Of a DNA stretch of 64,000 nt, positions 28,501 through 37,837 are shown piece by piece. The notes beneath the pieces were generated by a model, which saw nothing but the letters and a program-made list of their open reading frames with translations, was not told the DNA's origin and did not search any database. Source of the stretch: Eshraghiella sp045129695 (GTDB lineage: Bacteria; Bacillota; Clostridia; Lachnospirales; Lachnospiraceae); NCBI GenBank assembly GCA_045129695.1, contig JBGVJZ010000023.1:9359-73358 (forward strand), written 5' to 3'. Every line of letters starts with the position of its first letter. The stretch's first letter is position 1. Both the position numbers and the translations under genes were made by a program.

Positions 28501-28918
28501 GACCAAAGAAGCGGATTTAGAGAAAGTTCTCCTTGATGCAATGCGGCCTACTGGAATGGTTGGTTATGAAAGCCTTCAATATCTTGATGAATGGGACAGT
28601 GGCAAATCACTTGTGATTCCTGCAAGAAGAAATAAGGATGGCAGTCTGTATCTTGACAGTCATCTTTTGACGGATGAACAGCTAAAATGTCTGTCGGAAT
28701 ATGCCATGAATAAAATGGTGGAAATGGAGAAGGAGATTAACAGCGGAGCAGTTAATGCTAATCCATATCCTCAATCATGTGAATATTGTCCGTATGGTAA
28801 TGTATGCGGATTTGATTCAGGACGACAGGAATTCCGACAGGAAACAAGCATTAAGGACAATCCTGATAAATGGCTGCTATTAGGATATAATGGCAAAGTA
28901 ATCAGTGAGGAGGATTAA
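25559..28918 (+). CDS. addB: AddB subunit of the AddAB helicase-nuclease
   Basis: The protein has 1119 residues. The Walker-A-like loop is ASGHGKTYN (about residues 7-15). The C-terminal RecB-type nuclease has the motif VKIIDYKSG (about 916-925). Four cysteines for the iron-sulphur staple are visible: one in KYAKCAFMHF (about 772) and three in CEYCPYGNVC (about 1074-1083). With AddA it resects double-strand breaks and recognises Chi sites for RecA loading. AGGAGGGG lies before the ATG. The addA start is six bases after its stop. Confidence 0.95.
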   Translation: MLEFFMSASGHGKTYNLYRRLIEDSLSFEDSKQKIILIVPEQSSLQAQKDIVRMHPNEGVFNIDVVTFGRLAYRIFEELGIELKETIDDTGKNLIVRKVLNNVNKQLRIIKADRTQGLVSRIKSMISELKQYGIGTENLRKIIDEIKSTDRLKQKLKDILVIYESFEEYIQDRYVTAEDKPEELLRVIDKSSFFKNAIVAFDGFTGFTPVQYRLFEYILATADHVINTVTIPDEDDNVINGDADLFRMSKNMMQIMGRIADKMGHKVIYNRIRTDMNRFRFAKSEELNFLEKELFRYSGRVYDKPVKDITIAVLNAPRDEIQLTAAGILDCVRKGDVRFREIAVVAGDIGTYSDYIQRIFTESGISFFMDNKRSLIGNPVVEYIRSALGIIKDNFSYESVFRFLKNTMCTIDMESVDILENYVLALGIRGKNKWHELFVRKPSGKKNNIQEINRTREAFINIISDFEHALTDGDGTVGSIVRAVYELIEAACAYEKLEELADFMEEDSAVADNMAKAAEYRQTYGKIIELLDQLNALLGDEKVSVEEFITILDAGFEEIKVGVIPPSVDCVTVGDIERTRLEHIKVLFILGVNEGVLPKLSSNKGVLSENERKILCNNNIELSPSPREKVFIQNFYLYLNMTEPENELHLMCHKYDSDGKECKPSRIISMVQKMYPKLETQNQDRIREFDKITNLRNSLHIASTAFINSDKVKPGIKELLTYFLETEPYAGEIRHIMEMFIKETATDTLSENAADKLYREIEKSSISRLEKYAKCAFMHFADYGLELEERKVYEINPADLGNIFHTSIENVSIELRNRKMDFSMLSDKDRREMVVNAVMDATADYNASFFTESSTNAYIKQRIINLLDHTVWALGRQLEAGQFKPVSFENVFFEQFSNTAVTGKIDRVDIFEKDDSIHVKIIDYKSGANDIDLDAVYNGLKLQLMVYLHSIVKKLQQKNPDKTVMAAGALYNRIDNPIISKTKEADLEKVLLDAMRPTGMVGYESLQYLDEWDSGKSLVIPARRNKDGSLYLDSHLLTDEQLKCLSEYAMNKMVEMEKEINSGAVNANPYPQSCEYCPYGNVCGFDSGRQEFRQETSIKDNPDKWLLLGYNGKVISEED

Positions 28919-28923
28919 AAGCT

Positions 28924-31900
28924 ATGGCATGGACAACGAAACAGCAGAATGCAATTGACGCAAGAAACTGTAATCTTCTGGTAAGTGCGGCAGCCGGCTC
29001 CGGTAAAACAGCGGTTCTTATTGAGCGAATTATTCAAAGGGTACTTGATAAGGATAATCCTGTTGATATTGACACTATCGTTGTGGTTACTTTTACCAGA
29101 GCAGCTGCGGAGGAGATGAAGAACCGTTTAGGGGCTGCATTTGAAAACGAGCTTAGGAAGAATCCGGGGAACCGTTATCTGCTCAAACAGATTTCACTTC
29201 TGGATAATGCGAGAATAACCACGATAGACAGCTTCTGTACCTATATTCTCAGGAATTATTACAATTCAATCGGTTTTGAGCCGGATTTTCGTGTTGCTGA
29301 TGAAGGAGAATTAAATCTGATACGTGAGGATGTTTTACAGACAATACTTGAAGAAAAGTTTGAACAGCAGGATATGAAGTTCCTGAATTTTGTTGAGGCA
29401 TTTGCACCGGGCAAGAGTATTAGTAAGATATCTGAACTGGTATTGGGACTTCACAGGTTCTCACAGAGTAATCCATGGCCAATTGAGTGGCTTATGGAAT
29501 GTGACAACGTGTTTTCAACACAGACAGCAGATGAATATGAGAAGCTTCCTGCTGTAATGGATACAATTAAATATATTAAGCAGGTATGCAGGGATTGTAT
29601 TACTGAGTGTGATATGATGCTCGGATACTGTTATGAGGCTGGCGGACCTGTGGAATATGTACCGGCAATTACCCATGACAGAGAAATGTGGATTGAATGC
29701 AGCAAATGTAATTCTCTAGAGGGCATGAGAAGGATTTTGGACAGAGATGATGAGTCGCTGGGGCGTTCCAAAGCAGACGAAGATTTACGTAAGTTTATTC
29801 AGAACATTCGTAAAAAAAATAAGAGCAGAAAAGAACTTTTGCTAAAAAAATACTGTATGGATACGGAGACTCAGCTGAAACAGCTTAGTGACTGCCGTGA
29901 TTATGCTAAAGTATATCTTGCACTTACAATAGAATTTACTATCAGATATAAGGAATATAAGAGAAAACAGAATATTGTGGATTTCTCCGATATTGAGCAT
30001 TATGCTCTGGATATCCTTATTGACAGGGAGCATGGCAGGAATACATATACGGAGGTTGCCGACGAGCTGGCATGGAGCTTTAACGAAATATACATTGATG
30101 AATATCAGGACAGTAATCCTGTTCAGGAGTACATTCTTAATGCAGTTTCAAGAGAACGCTTTAATGAACCTAATATATTTATGGTAGGTGATGTTAAGCA
30201 GAGCATATACAAATTCAGGATGGCTAAGCCTGAATTATTCATGGAGAAATACGATTCATATCCTGATTATGATTCAGATAATATTAAACCTTATAACAAA
30301 ATAGAACTTCATCAAAATTTCAGAAGCCATGAAAATGTTCTTGAGAGTGTCAATGATGTATTTGGCAAAATTATGAAGAAAACAGTTGGAGGTATTGATT
30401 ATACTGATGAGGTAAGGCTCAACGCGGGAAAATCTTTTACTGACGGAATAAGTGATACAACGGAAGTGCTTGTCATAGATCAAAAAGAATTGAAAAATAA
30501 CAGTATTAATAAAAGAGAGGCATGTGCACATATTGCAGCTGACAGAATCAGGACTCTGATACGGGAGAATGAAGAGCTTAGCTACAAGGATTTTGTTATT
30601 CTGTTAAGAAGTGACAAGACGGCAGGACCTGTGTATGCTGCAGTTCTGGCTTCACATGGAATACCAAGTATTTATGCCTCATCCACAGGCTATTTTACTG
30701 CCGGTGAGGTTGTTAATGTATTGGATTTTTTAAGAGTTATAGATAATCCGAGACAGGAAATTCCGCTTGCAGGACTTATGAGATCCTTCTGGGCATACTT
30801 TGATGCAGAGGAGCTTGCGGAGATTAAAGGCTCCAAAAGAAGAACGGAATTCTATGACTGTGTTGTGTCATATTCATCCAAGGATAATCCATTGGGAATT
30901 AAATGCAGAGATTTTCTCAATGAACTGCATAAATACAGAAAAAAGGCTGAAATATTGACAATCCGGGAGCTTGTGTCCTTAATAATCTATGACAGCGGTT
31001 ACTATGATTATGTCGGAGCAATGCGTGGAGGAGAACGAAGGAGGGGCAATCTGGATATGCTTGTACAGAAGACAAAGGAATTTGAGCAGACAAGCTATTC
31101 AGGAGTGTTTAATTTCATCAGATATATTGAAAGGATTCAGAAATATGATGTAGACTATGGTGTGGATAATATCTCGGAAAGTTCTGAGGATGCGGTTCGC
31201 ATAATGAGTATACATAAGAGTAAAGGTCTGGAATTTCCGATAGTTATAATCGGAGATTCTGCAAAGAAATATAATCTCAGGGATGCATCTGATTCGGTTA
31301 TATATGACAGTGATTTTGGAATTGGTATGGATTATATTGATTTGAACAAAAGGACCAGAGAAAGCATTACATATAAGAATTTTATTTCCAGAAAAATTAT
31401 TTCTGAAGGAATCGGTGAAGAATTAAGAGTTCTCTATGTTGCTATGACAAGAGCTGTCAACAAGCTTATTATGATTGGCAGTACCGGTATGGATAAAGCC
31501 TTGCCTAAATGGGAAAAAATCTATGAAGACGGAATTATGGAAGGTAATTATATTATTGAAAATACCAATTATCTTGATTTGGTAGCCCCTGTTGCGTTAC
31601 ATAATCCAAGATTTCAATTTGAAGAGGTTTCAATTGATACACTTGAGGATATTATTGATACTTCGTCAGCAGAAATGATGGATTACATGTGGACAACTGT
31701 TGAAATGCTTGATGAACAGCCGGTTGATGAAGAATTATATAAACAAATCAAAGAGAAGCTGGAATATAAATATCCATATAGTAATATTCTATCAGTTAAA
31801 TCTAAATATTCCGTTTCTGATCTCAAACATAAGGCTATGGAGGAAAGTGATAACCTTGAAGCCCGAATTGAACTTCCTGATAGAGAGAAAGCAGTTCCGA

Positions 31901-32469
31901 GATTTATTAGAGAAACAGAAGAGGAGATAACGGGAGTATTCAGAGGTAATGCTTATCATAAGTTTTTTGAACTGTTAGATTACAATTATTTGGATGAGGT
32001 TACGCAGATTCAGAAGCAGCTTAATGACAGGGTAGAAGAAGGTATAATGCCTAAAGAGTATGCAGAACTTATTAATTGTAACAAGTTCTTTAAATTTGCA
32101 TCAACTTCATTAGGTCAGGATATGAAAAAAGCATTTCTTGACAAGAAACTTTACAGGGAGCAGCCTTTTATCATGCATGTAGGTGCTAATGAGGTTAATC
32201 CTGATTTTCCGTCGGAGGAAAAAGTTCTTGTACAGGGAATTATTGATGCATTCTATATTAAGTATGATAAGGTTTATATTGTGGATTATAAGACCGACAG
32301 GGTACCTGATGATACAGGAGAAGAAATACTTATATCCCGTTATCGCAGACAGCTTGAATTATATGCCGGTGCAATTAAAAAGGTCACCGGAAAGCAGGTT
32401 GCAGACTGTTATATTTATTCAGTTGCACTAGACAGGGCGATATCAATATATTCTGATGTGAAACAATAG
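28924..32469 (+). CDS. addA: AddA subunit of the AddAB helicase-nuclease
   Basis: The protein has 1181 residues and is a UvrD/Rep superfamily 1 helicase. It shows Walker A AAAGSGKTAVLIERI (about 22-36), motif Ia VVTFTRAAAEEM, Walker B YIDEYQDSN (about 390), the VGDVKQSIYKFR block, motif VI LYVAMTRAVNKL (about 837) and a C-terminal nuclease site IVDYKTDRV (about 1118). It is the motor and one of the two nucleases of AddAB, the Gram-positive counterpart of RecBCD. It is co-transcribed with addB and closed by a terminator. Confidence 0.97.
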   Translation: MAWTTKQQNAIDARNCNLLVSAAAGSGKTAVLIERIIQRVLDKDNPVDIDTIVVVTFTRAAAEEMKNRLGAAFENELRKNPGNRYLLKQISLLDNARITTIDSFCTYILRNYYNSIGFEPDFRVADEGELNLIREDVLQTILEEKFEQQDMKFLNFVEAFAPGKSISKISELVLGLHRFSQSNPWPIEWLMECDNVFSTQTADEYEKLPAVMDTIKYIKQVCRDCITECDMMLGYCYEAGGPVEYVPAITHDREMWIECSKCNSLEGMRRILDRDDESLGRSKADEDLRKFIQNIRKKNKSRKELLLKKYCMDTETQLKQLSDCRDYAKVYLALTIEFTIRYKEYKRKQNIVDFSDIEHYALDILIDREHGRNTYTEVADELAWSFNEIYIDEYQDSNPVQEYILNAVSRERFNEPNIFMVGDVKQSIYKFRMAKPELFMEKYDSYPDYDSDNIKPYNKIELHQNFRSHENVLESVNDVFGKIMKKTVGGIDYTDEVRLNAGKSFTDGISDTTEVLVIDQKELKNNSINKREACAHIAADRIRTLIRENEELSYKDFVILLRSDKTAGPVYAAVLASHGIPSIYASSTGYFTAGEVVNVLDFLRVIDNPRQEIPLAGLMRSFWAYFDAEELAEIKGSKRRTEFYDCVVSYSSKDNPLGIKCRDFLNELHKYRKKAEILTIRELVSLIIYDSGYYDYVGAMRGGERRRGNLDMLVQKTKEFEQTSYSGVFNFIRYIERIQKYDVDYGVDNISESSEDAVRIMSIHKSKGLEFPIVIIGDSAKKYNLRDASDSVIYDSDFGIGMDYIDLNKRTRESITYKNFISRKIISEGIGEELRVLYVAMTRAVNKLIMIGSTGMDKALPKWEKIYEDGIMEGNYIIENTNYLDLVAPVALHNPRFQFEEVSIDTLEDIIDTSSAEMMDYMWTTVEMLDEQPVDEELYKQIKEKLEYKYPYSNILSVKSKYSVSDLKHKAMEESDNLEARIELPDREKAVPRFIRETEEEITGVFRGNAYHKFFELLDYNYLDEVTQIQKQLNDRVEEGIMPKEYAELINCNKFFKFASTSLGQDMKKAFLDKKLYREQPFIMHVGANEVNPDFPSEEKVLVQGIIDAFYIKYDKVYIVDYKTDRVPDDTGEEILISRYRRQLELYAGAIKKVTGKQVADCYIYSVALDRAISIYSDVKQ

Positions 32470-32485
32470 AATAGTAATAATAACT

Positions 32486-32526
32486 ACAGCATCTGAGCAA
32501 ATTTTGTTTGGATGTTGTTTTTTTGG
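32486..32526 (+). terminator. Terminator after addA
   Basis: ACAGCATC (32486-32493) pairs with GATGTTGT (32511-32518, one G-T pair), followed by TTTTTT. It ends the addBA operon. Confidence 0.75.
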
Positions 32527-32558
32527 GTTATTATTATATGAAATTTAAGTAATTCGTA

Positions 32559-32609
32559 TTGACATAATAAAAAGAATGACATATAATAAGACATATGTTA
32601 TATAACATA
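32559..32609 (+). promoter_or_regulatory. Consensus promoter with a perfect palindromic operator at the TetR gene
   Basis: TTGACA (32559-32564), 17 bases, TATAAT (32582-32587): both hexamers match the consensus exactly. Directly at the transcription start lies the perfect 16-bp palindrome TATGTTATATAACATA (32594-32609). Its position and the TetR gene 30 bases on suggest autoregulation. Confidence 0.85.
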
Positions 32610-32638
32610 GTTATATATTATTGAGAGGTAGTAAAAAT

Positions 32639-33250
32639 ATGCCGCCAAAAGCAAAATATACAAGAGAAGAAATTATTAATAAAGCATTTGAAATGGCAAG
32701 GGATAAGGGAATTGATTCTGTTGTTGCAAGAGAACTCGGCAAAGCACTGGGTACTTCATCTTCACCTATTTTTACAGCGTTTAGAAATATGGAAGAAGTA
32801 CAGATGGAAGTAAGAAAAGTTGCCATGCGGGAATTTGAAGCATATGTTCATGACGCAGTTAATTATACGCCGGCATTTAAATATGTTGGAATGAAGATGA
32901 TAGAATTTGCAATGAAGGAGTCGAAGCTGTTTCAGCTCTTATATATGTATGAGCATGATGGAAATCAGACTTACTCCATGCTTATAGATGAGCTTGGTGA
33001 TACCGTAGAGGTTTGTATTGAAATTATGCAGAAGGATTATGCTTTAAGCAGACAGGAAGCGGAATTGTTATTTCGTCAGGTATGGCTTCATACATTTGGT
33101 ATTTGTGTATTGGTTGCAGGAAAGGTATGCCGAATTTCTCCGGAAGAAATATCAGAAATGTTAAGTGTTGAATTTCAGGGAACTTTAATGTTAATTAAAT
33201 CAGGAACGTTTAAGACTGTTCCTGTCAATAATACCAATAATAAAGAATAA
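32639..33250 (+). CDS. TetR/AcrR-family transcriptional regulator
   Basis: The 203-residue protein has an N-terminal helix-turn-helix (about residues 8-55, ILMARDKGIDSVVARELGKA-like spacing and the recognition stretch SSSPIFTAFRNMEEV). A helical ligand-binding part follows (YVGMKMIEFAMKESKLFQLL; LLFRQVWLHTFGICVLVAGKV). The ATG at 32639 has GAGAGGTAG upstream. TetR proteins usually repress their own promoter, and a perfect palindrome overlaps the transcription start here. The ligand is unknown. The next gene, 40 bases downstream, is a chemoreceptor, so the regulator may control its expression. Confidence 0.88.
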   Translation: MPPKAKYTREEIINKAFEMARDKGIDSVVARELGKALGTSSSPIFTAFRNMEEVQMEVRKVAMREFEAYVHDAVNYTPAFKYVGMKMIEFAMKESKLFQLLYMYEHDGNQTYSMLIDELGDTVEVCIEIMQKDYALSRQEAELLFRQVWLHTFGICVLVAGKVCRISPEEISEMLSVEFQGTLMLIKSGTFKTVPVNNTNNKE

Positions 33251-33289
33251 GGAATGGGGTAAAGTTTTTATGGAAGTGAGCAAAGAATT

Positions 33290-34811
33290 ATGAGTCTACT
33301 TAATCAAAATGAAAAAGAAGCAAATTTATTAGTATCAAAAGTTATGAGAATCACAGCAGTTATTTTTTTTATTAATCTATCTGTTGAATGTGATAGGAAT
33401 ATTTACGGTAGATAAGAAGATAATGACGATTGCCTTTGTTGGTGGAGTATGTCTGCTTCTCTTACCGACCTTGCTTGTGAATATTCTGAAAAAGGAACAA
33501 GGTTATGTTAAGTATGTGAATGTGGTTTGCGCAGCTGTATTTGTTACACTGCTCAGTATCACACTTACTTACCATGTAGTTGCGATTTATGTTTATCCGA
33601 TAGCCATTGCAAGTCTTTATTTTTCAAAAAGACTTAACATTATGGCAACGATACTTACGGTAGCAGGTGTTTCGGTAGGACAGATACTTGCATTTTATTT
33701 AAAAACATTACAGGATGATAATTTTACGGAATTCAACGGTATGATTATATTTGGAGTAATTCCTCGTGCACTGGTATTGATTGCGGTTGCGGCAATTTTT
33801 ACAATGCTTTGCAGCAGAACTGCTTCCATGCTTTCAAATTTAATGGGAGCAGAGGAACAGAAGGAAATGTTTAATCGTATGAAGCAGATGAAGGAAAGTG
33901 CGGCAAAGACCTCTGAGGTAATGCTTAAGATGGTGTCAGAGCTTTCGGCAATTACAGAGGTTTCGCTTCAGTCAAATCAGAGTATAGCAGAAGAATCAGA
34001 GCGGTTATTAGTAACCTCGACTGAAAATACTACGGCTGTAGAAAATGCAGATTGTAAAATACAGGATATTACAAAGCACTTATCGGAGCTTAGTGATTTG
34101 AATCACAGAACAGCAAAACTTACAGATAGAATCAGCGAGAATACGCAGGAAAATCAGAAGAGAATGGATGATGCTACTGTAAGTATGGAGCAGATATACA
34201 ATAGTACCAATGAATGTAAGAGTATTATCAGCAATCTTGGCGAGGAATCAGAAGAAATTATAGGAATTGTCAAAACAATTACCAATATATCAGGACAGAC
34301 CAATATTTTGGCTTTGAATGCATCAATTGAAGCTGCCAGAGCAGGCGAGCAGGGAAAGGGATTCGCAGTTGTTGCAGATGAAATTAAGAAACTCTCAGAA
34401 CAAACCAAAACGGCTGTGGAAAATATCGGAAAAATTGTACGCGAGGTAGTAAGAAATACGGAATCGGCAGTTGAGGCAATGGAACAGAATGTAGTATATA
34501 CACAGAAAGGGATGGAAAGTATTCAGAAAGCAAATGAATCTGCCATTATAATCACATCCTCAAATGAAGAATTAGCCGGACAGATTCATGATATTGATAA
34601 AGCTGCGGAAGTTATTCGTATAAAGAGTAACGAAGCTGCGGATAATATGAAGCAGATTAGTAATAATACCCAGTTAAATTGTAATGCAGTTGAACATGTA
34701 TCAGCTGCAACACAGGAGAATAGTGCCGGAACAGAAGGACTTGCAGAAATTGTAGAGCAGATTAAGGGGCTTTCGGAACAGTTGAATAAGGTAGTGAATA
34801 CATATAAATAA
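33290..34811 (+). CDS. Methyl-accepting chemotaxis protein, frameshifted in its first membrane segment
   Basis: The start at 33290 gives MSLLNQNEKEANLLVSKVMR, a typical Lachnospiraceae chemoreceptor N-terminus, but this frame ends at TAA after 42 codons. The rest is in another frame, open from before 33363 through 34811. The two join at the run of eight T at 33363-33370; with seven T the frames fuse and give a continuous hydrophobic helix (VIFLLIYLLNVIGIF). The body has about six membrane segments without an outer sensor domain, then a coiled-coil signalling domain with the hairpin tip ILALNASIEAARAGEQGKGF. The kinase-control part is intact. It may be inactive, restored by slippage on the T-run, or a sequencing error. 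A shortened product from TTG 33384 is also possible. Confidence 0.85.
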
Positions 34812-34822
34812 AAAAGGTTTAT

Positions 34823-36505
34823 ATGGATCAGAAAAGGGATAATGAATTAAATCTTGCTCTTATGCTGCCCGGGAGTGAAAGAGCAAGAACCACGAATTTG
34901 AATACGGGATATGAGCCTGTAATTAATGAGTGGGAGCTTATAATAAGATATTCAGGGGATTTTATAACGGCAGCAGCCCCGATTATAAACAGTATTAAAG
35001 AACTTTCGCAAGGGTTTGCTTTAGTGAAGCTGTACGAGAATCGTATAGACGAGCTGGCAGCCCTTCCGGAAGTTATTTTTATGGAAAAACCAAAGAGACT
35101 TGCATATGAACTGGATTATTCCGTAGTAGCTGCCTGCATAACTCCTGTGTGGTCCAATCCTTATAATCTGTCCGGGGAAGGCATTCTCGTGGGAATAATT
35201 GACAGCGGAATTGATTATACTCATCCTGATTTTCGTAATGCGGACGGAAGTACAAGAATCCATTCGATATATGATGAGACAGGCGGAGTAATATATACAG
35301 AGAATAATATCAATCAGGCTTTGCAGACCAATGATACTGCACTACGTCGTCAGTTAATTCCGATAAGTGATGTCAGCGGACACGGAACGCATGTGGCAGG
35401 AATTGCCGCAGGTAACGGAAGGGCATCTGAGGGAAGATACAGAGGAGTGGCTTATAATGCAGAGCTTGTGGTGGTACGTCTTGGAGAGGACGAATTTAAC
35501 AATACTGCAAGACTTATGGAAGGAATTGATTATGTTATCAGAACGGCACAGGAGTTAAAAATGCCTGTTGCCATTAATCTTAGTATCGGAAATAATTATG
35601 GTGCACATGACGGTAATTCCCTGCTTGAGAATTATATTAATCAAATCGCAGGAATATGGAAAAATGTTATTGTGGCAGGAACCGGTAACGACGCTGCGAT
35701 GGGGATTCATAAATCAGGTATACTTGGCGAACAAACTGAAAATGTGGAATTTGTAATAGGAGAAGGTGAAATCTCTCTGGATATTCAGCTGTGGAAAAGC
35801 TTTAGTGATACAATTTTTCTGTGGATTATTGCACCTGACGGGCAGAGGCTTGGTCCCATATCCAAAGAGAGGACGGTAACTAAGCTGACCTATAGGGATA
35901 CTCTTATCTATGTGTATTATGGGGAGCCCGTGCCATATAGTAGTGCGCAGGAGATTTTCATTCAGTTCATACCACAGGAAAATTATATTAACAGTGGAAT
36001 ATGGAATTTGCAGATAGAACCTGTGAGGATTAAAAACGGTGAATATGATTTGTGGCTTCCTTCATCCGCTTTTATAAGCCGTAATACCGGCTTTACAACC
36101 AATTCACCGGGAACGACACTCACAATTCCATCAACCGCTTATAATGTAATTTCCGTAGGGGCATATAATGCAAGGCTTAATGCATATGCAAATTTCTCGG
36201 GCAGAGGAAATACCCGAAGAATAGAAACAGTCAAGCCGGACATTGTCGCACCGGGAGTGAATATAGTATCAGCAGCAGTCGGAGGCGGTTATGTTCAGAA
36301 AACCGGTACTTCAATGGCAGCTCCTTTTGTAACCGGTAGTGCGGCACTTCTCATGGAATGGGGTATTGTAAAGGGAAATGACCCTTTTATGTATGGGGAG
36401 AAGGTGAAAGCGTATCTGATAAAAGGGGCTGTTCCATTAGCAGGAGAGAATGCTCCGTCAGAAAGAACGGGATGGGGAAGGCTGTGTCTTGAAAACTCCT
36501 TCTGA
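34823..36505 (+). CDS. Subtilisin-like serine protease (S8 family)
   Basis: The protein has 560 residues. The catalytic triad is Asp in VGIIDSGIDYTHPDF (about 129), His in SGHGTHVAGIAAG (about 188) and Ser in GTSMAAPFVTGSAALL (about 493), all intact. A long insertion between His and Ser (about 290-420) forms a beta-rich domain, as in the CspA/B/C-like subtilases of Clostridia. There is no signal peptide, so it is either cytoplasmic, exported by another route, or spore-associated. AAAGG precedes the ATG. It lies 11 bases after the chemoreceptor gene. Confidence 0.92.
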   Translation: MDQKRDNELNLALMLPGSERARTTNLNTGYEPVINEWELIIRYSGDFITAAAPIINSIKELSQGFALVKLYENRIDELAALPEVIFMEKPKRLAYELDYSVVAACITPVWSNPYNLSGEGILVGIIDSGIDYTHPDFRNADGSTRIHSIYDETGGVIYTENNINQALQTNDTALRRQLIPISDVSGHGTHVAGIAAGNGRASEGRYRGVAYNAELVVVRLGEDEFNNTARLMEGIDYVIRTAQELKMPVAINLSIGNNYGAHDGNSLLENYINQIAGIWKNVIVAGTGNDAAMGIHKSGILGEQTENVEFVIGEGEISLDIQLWKSFSDTIFLWIIAPDGQRLGPISKERTVTKLTYRDTLIYVYYGEPVPYSSAQEIFIQFIPQENYINSGIWNLQIEPVRIKNGEYDLWLPSSAFISRNTGFTTNSPGTTLTIPSTAYNVISVGAYNARLNAYANFSGRGNTRRIETVKPDIVAPGVNIVSAAVGGGYVQKTGTSMAAPFVTGSAALLMEWGIVKGNDPFMYGEKVKAYLIKGAVPLAGENAPSERTGWGRLCLENSF

Positions 36506-36543
36506 TTACTTTATAATTATTAAAAAAGTTTCAGGTATTAATA

Positions 36544-37836
36544 ATGAGAAAAGAGAAGAAAAACCAGACAATATGGTATAAGCTGGATTTGTCGGCAATA
36601 GTTTATCCAACCTTACAGAGAAGGGACTTTTCCTCGGTATATAGAATTTCGGTGCTGTTGAAGGAACCGGTTAAACCCGATGTTCTTCAACAGGCACTCG
36701 ATATGACACTTCCAAGGTTTCCAACTTATAAATCGTCAATCAGCAGGGGGCTGTTCTGGCGTTATCTGGAACCGAATGACAGGCCGGGACCGTTTGTACA
36801 GTTGGATATTAAGAATCCATGTATGCCGATGTCTTTTAAATCCAATAACAGATATTTAATCAGAGTATATTATTATGAGAATAGAATTTCTTTTGAGGCA
36901 CATCACAGTCTGGGTGACGGAACGGGTGGGATGTGTGTGCTTCAGACACTGACGGCACAGTATTTAAGGCTGCTTGGCAAAGAAATTGACAACGGTTATT
37001 TTGTTCTGGATATTAATGAGAAGCCTGACCCGGGTGAATTGGAGGATGCATATATGAAGTATGCCAATTCCAAGGTGTGTCCGCCAAGACCGGGAGAGAA
37101 GACCTACAGGGTAAGAGGAACTAAAGAACCGTTTTATACACTTAATATTATTGATGGAATTATGTCTGTGAAGCAGGTTCAGGAGGTTGCAGCCAAATAT
37201 AATGCAACAATAACAGAATATCTTAATGCGGTACTTCTATATGCACTGTTGCGTAATCAGGAGGCTGATTCACCATACAGATTGAAACCGGTGAAAATAG
37301 CAATGCCTGTTAATTTAAGAAGATTCTTTCCGTCAAAAACACTGCGTAATTTTATTACAATGATTTATCCGGGTATCGACCCAAGACTTGGTGATTATAC
37401 CTTTGATGAAATTGTACGTCATGTACACAATCATATGAGGTATCATATTAATGAGAAATTTCTGCGGGGAGATATAACCACTAATGCGTCAACTCAGAGA
37501 AATCCGATTATAAGAGTTGTACCATTATTTATTAAGGATTTTGTTGTTAAGACTTTTTATACCAAGGTGCAGGATAGAAATTCATCCGCAGGTCTTACCA
37601 ATATGGGAGCACTTAAGGTGCCAGAGAATATGAAGCAATATATTGATAGATTTGATATTTATATGGGACAGCCTTTTTCAAGCAGAACCAATTGTGCCAT
37701 AATCAGTTTTGAAGATGTGCTGACAATTAATTTTGCCAGCAGTATTGTTGAGGCAGATGTGGAGCGATATTTTTTCACCAAGCTGGTTAAGGATGGTATT
37801 CATGTAAAAATAGAAAGTAACAGGGAGGGTAATTAA
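36544..37836 (+). CDS. Condensation-domain-like acyltransferase
   Basis: The 430-residue protein looks like the CoA-dependent acyltransferase/condensation superfamily (alcohol acetyltransferase, PapA type). It carries the active-site HHxxxDG motif as HHSLGDGTGG (about residues 121-130) and the later NLRRFFPSKTLRNFI and SSAGLTNMGALKVP stretches. It would acylate an alcohol or amine using an acyl-CoA or carrier protein; the substrate is unknown. It is soluble. Its stop is two bases from the start of a zinc-ribbon membrane protein, so the two are tightly coupled. Confidence 0.75.
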   Translation: MRKEKKNQTIWYKLDLSAIVYPTLQRRDFSSVYRISVLLKEPVKPDVLQQALDMTLPRFPTYKSSISRGLFWRYLEPNDRPGPFVQLDIKNPCMPMSFKSNNRYLIRVYYYENRISFEAHHSLGDGTGGMCVLQTLTAQYLRLLGKEIDNGYFVLDINEKPDPGELEDAYMKYANSKVCPPRPGEKTYRVRGTKEPFYTLNIIDGIMSVKQVQEVAAKYNATITEYLNAVLLYALLRNQEADSPYRLKPVKIAMPVNLRRFFPSKTLRNFITMIYPGIDPRLGDYTFDEIVRHVHNHMRYHINEKFLRGDITTNASTQRNPIIRVVPLFIKDFVVKTFYTKVQDRNSSAGLTNMGALKVPENMKQYIDRFDIYMGQPFSSRTNCAIISFEDVLTINFASSIVEADVERYFFTKLVKDGIHVKIESNREGN

Positions 37837-37837
37837 A

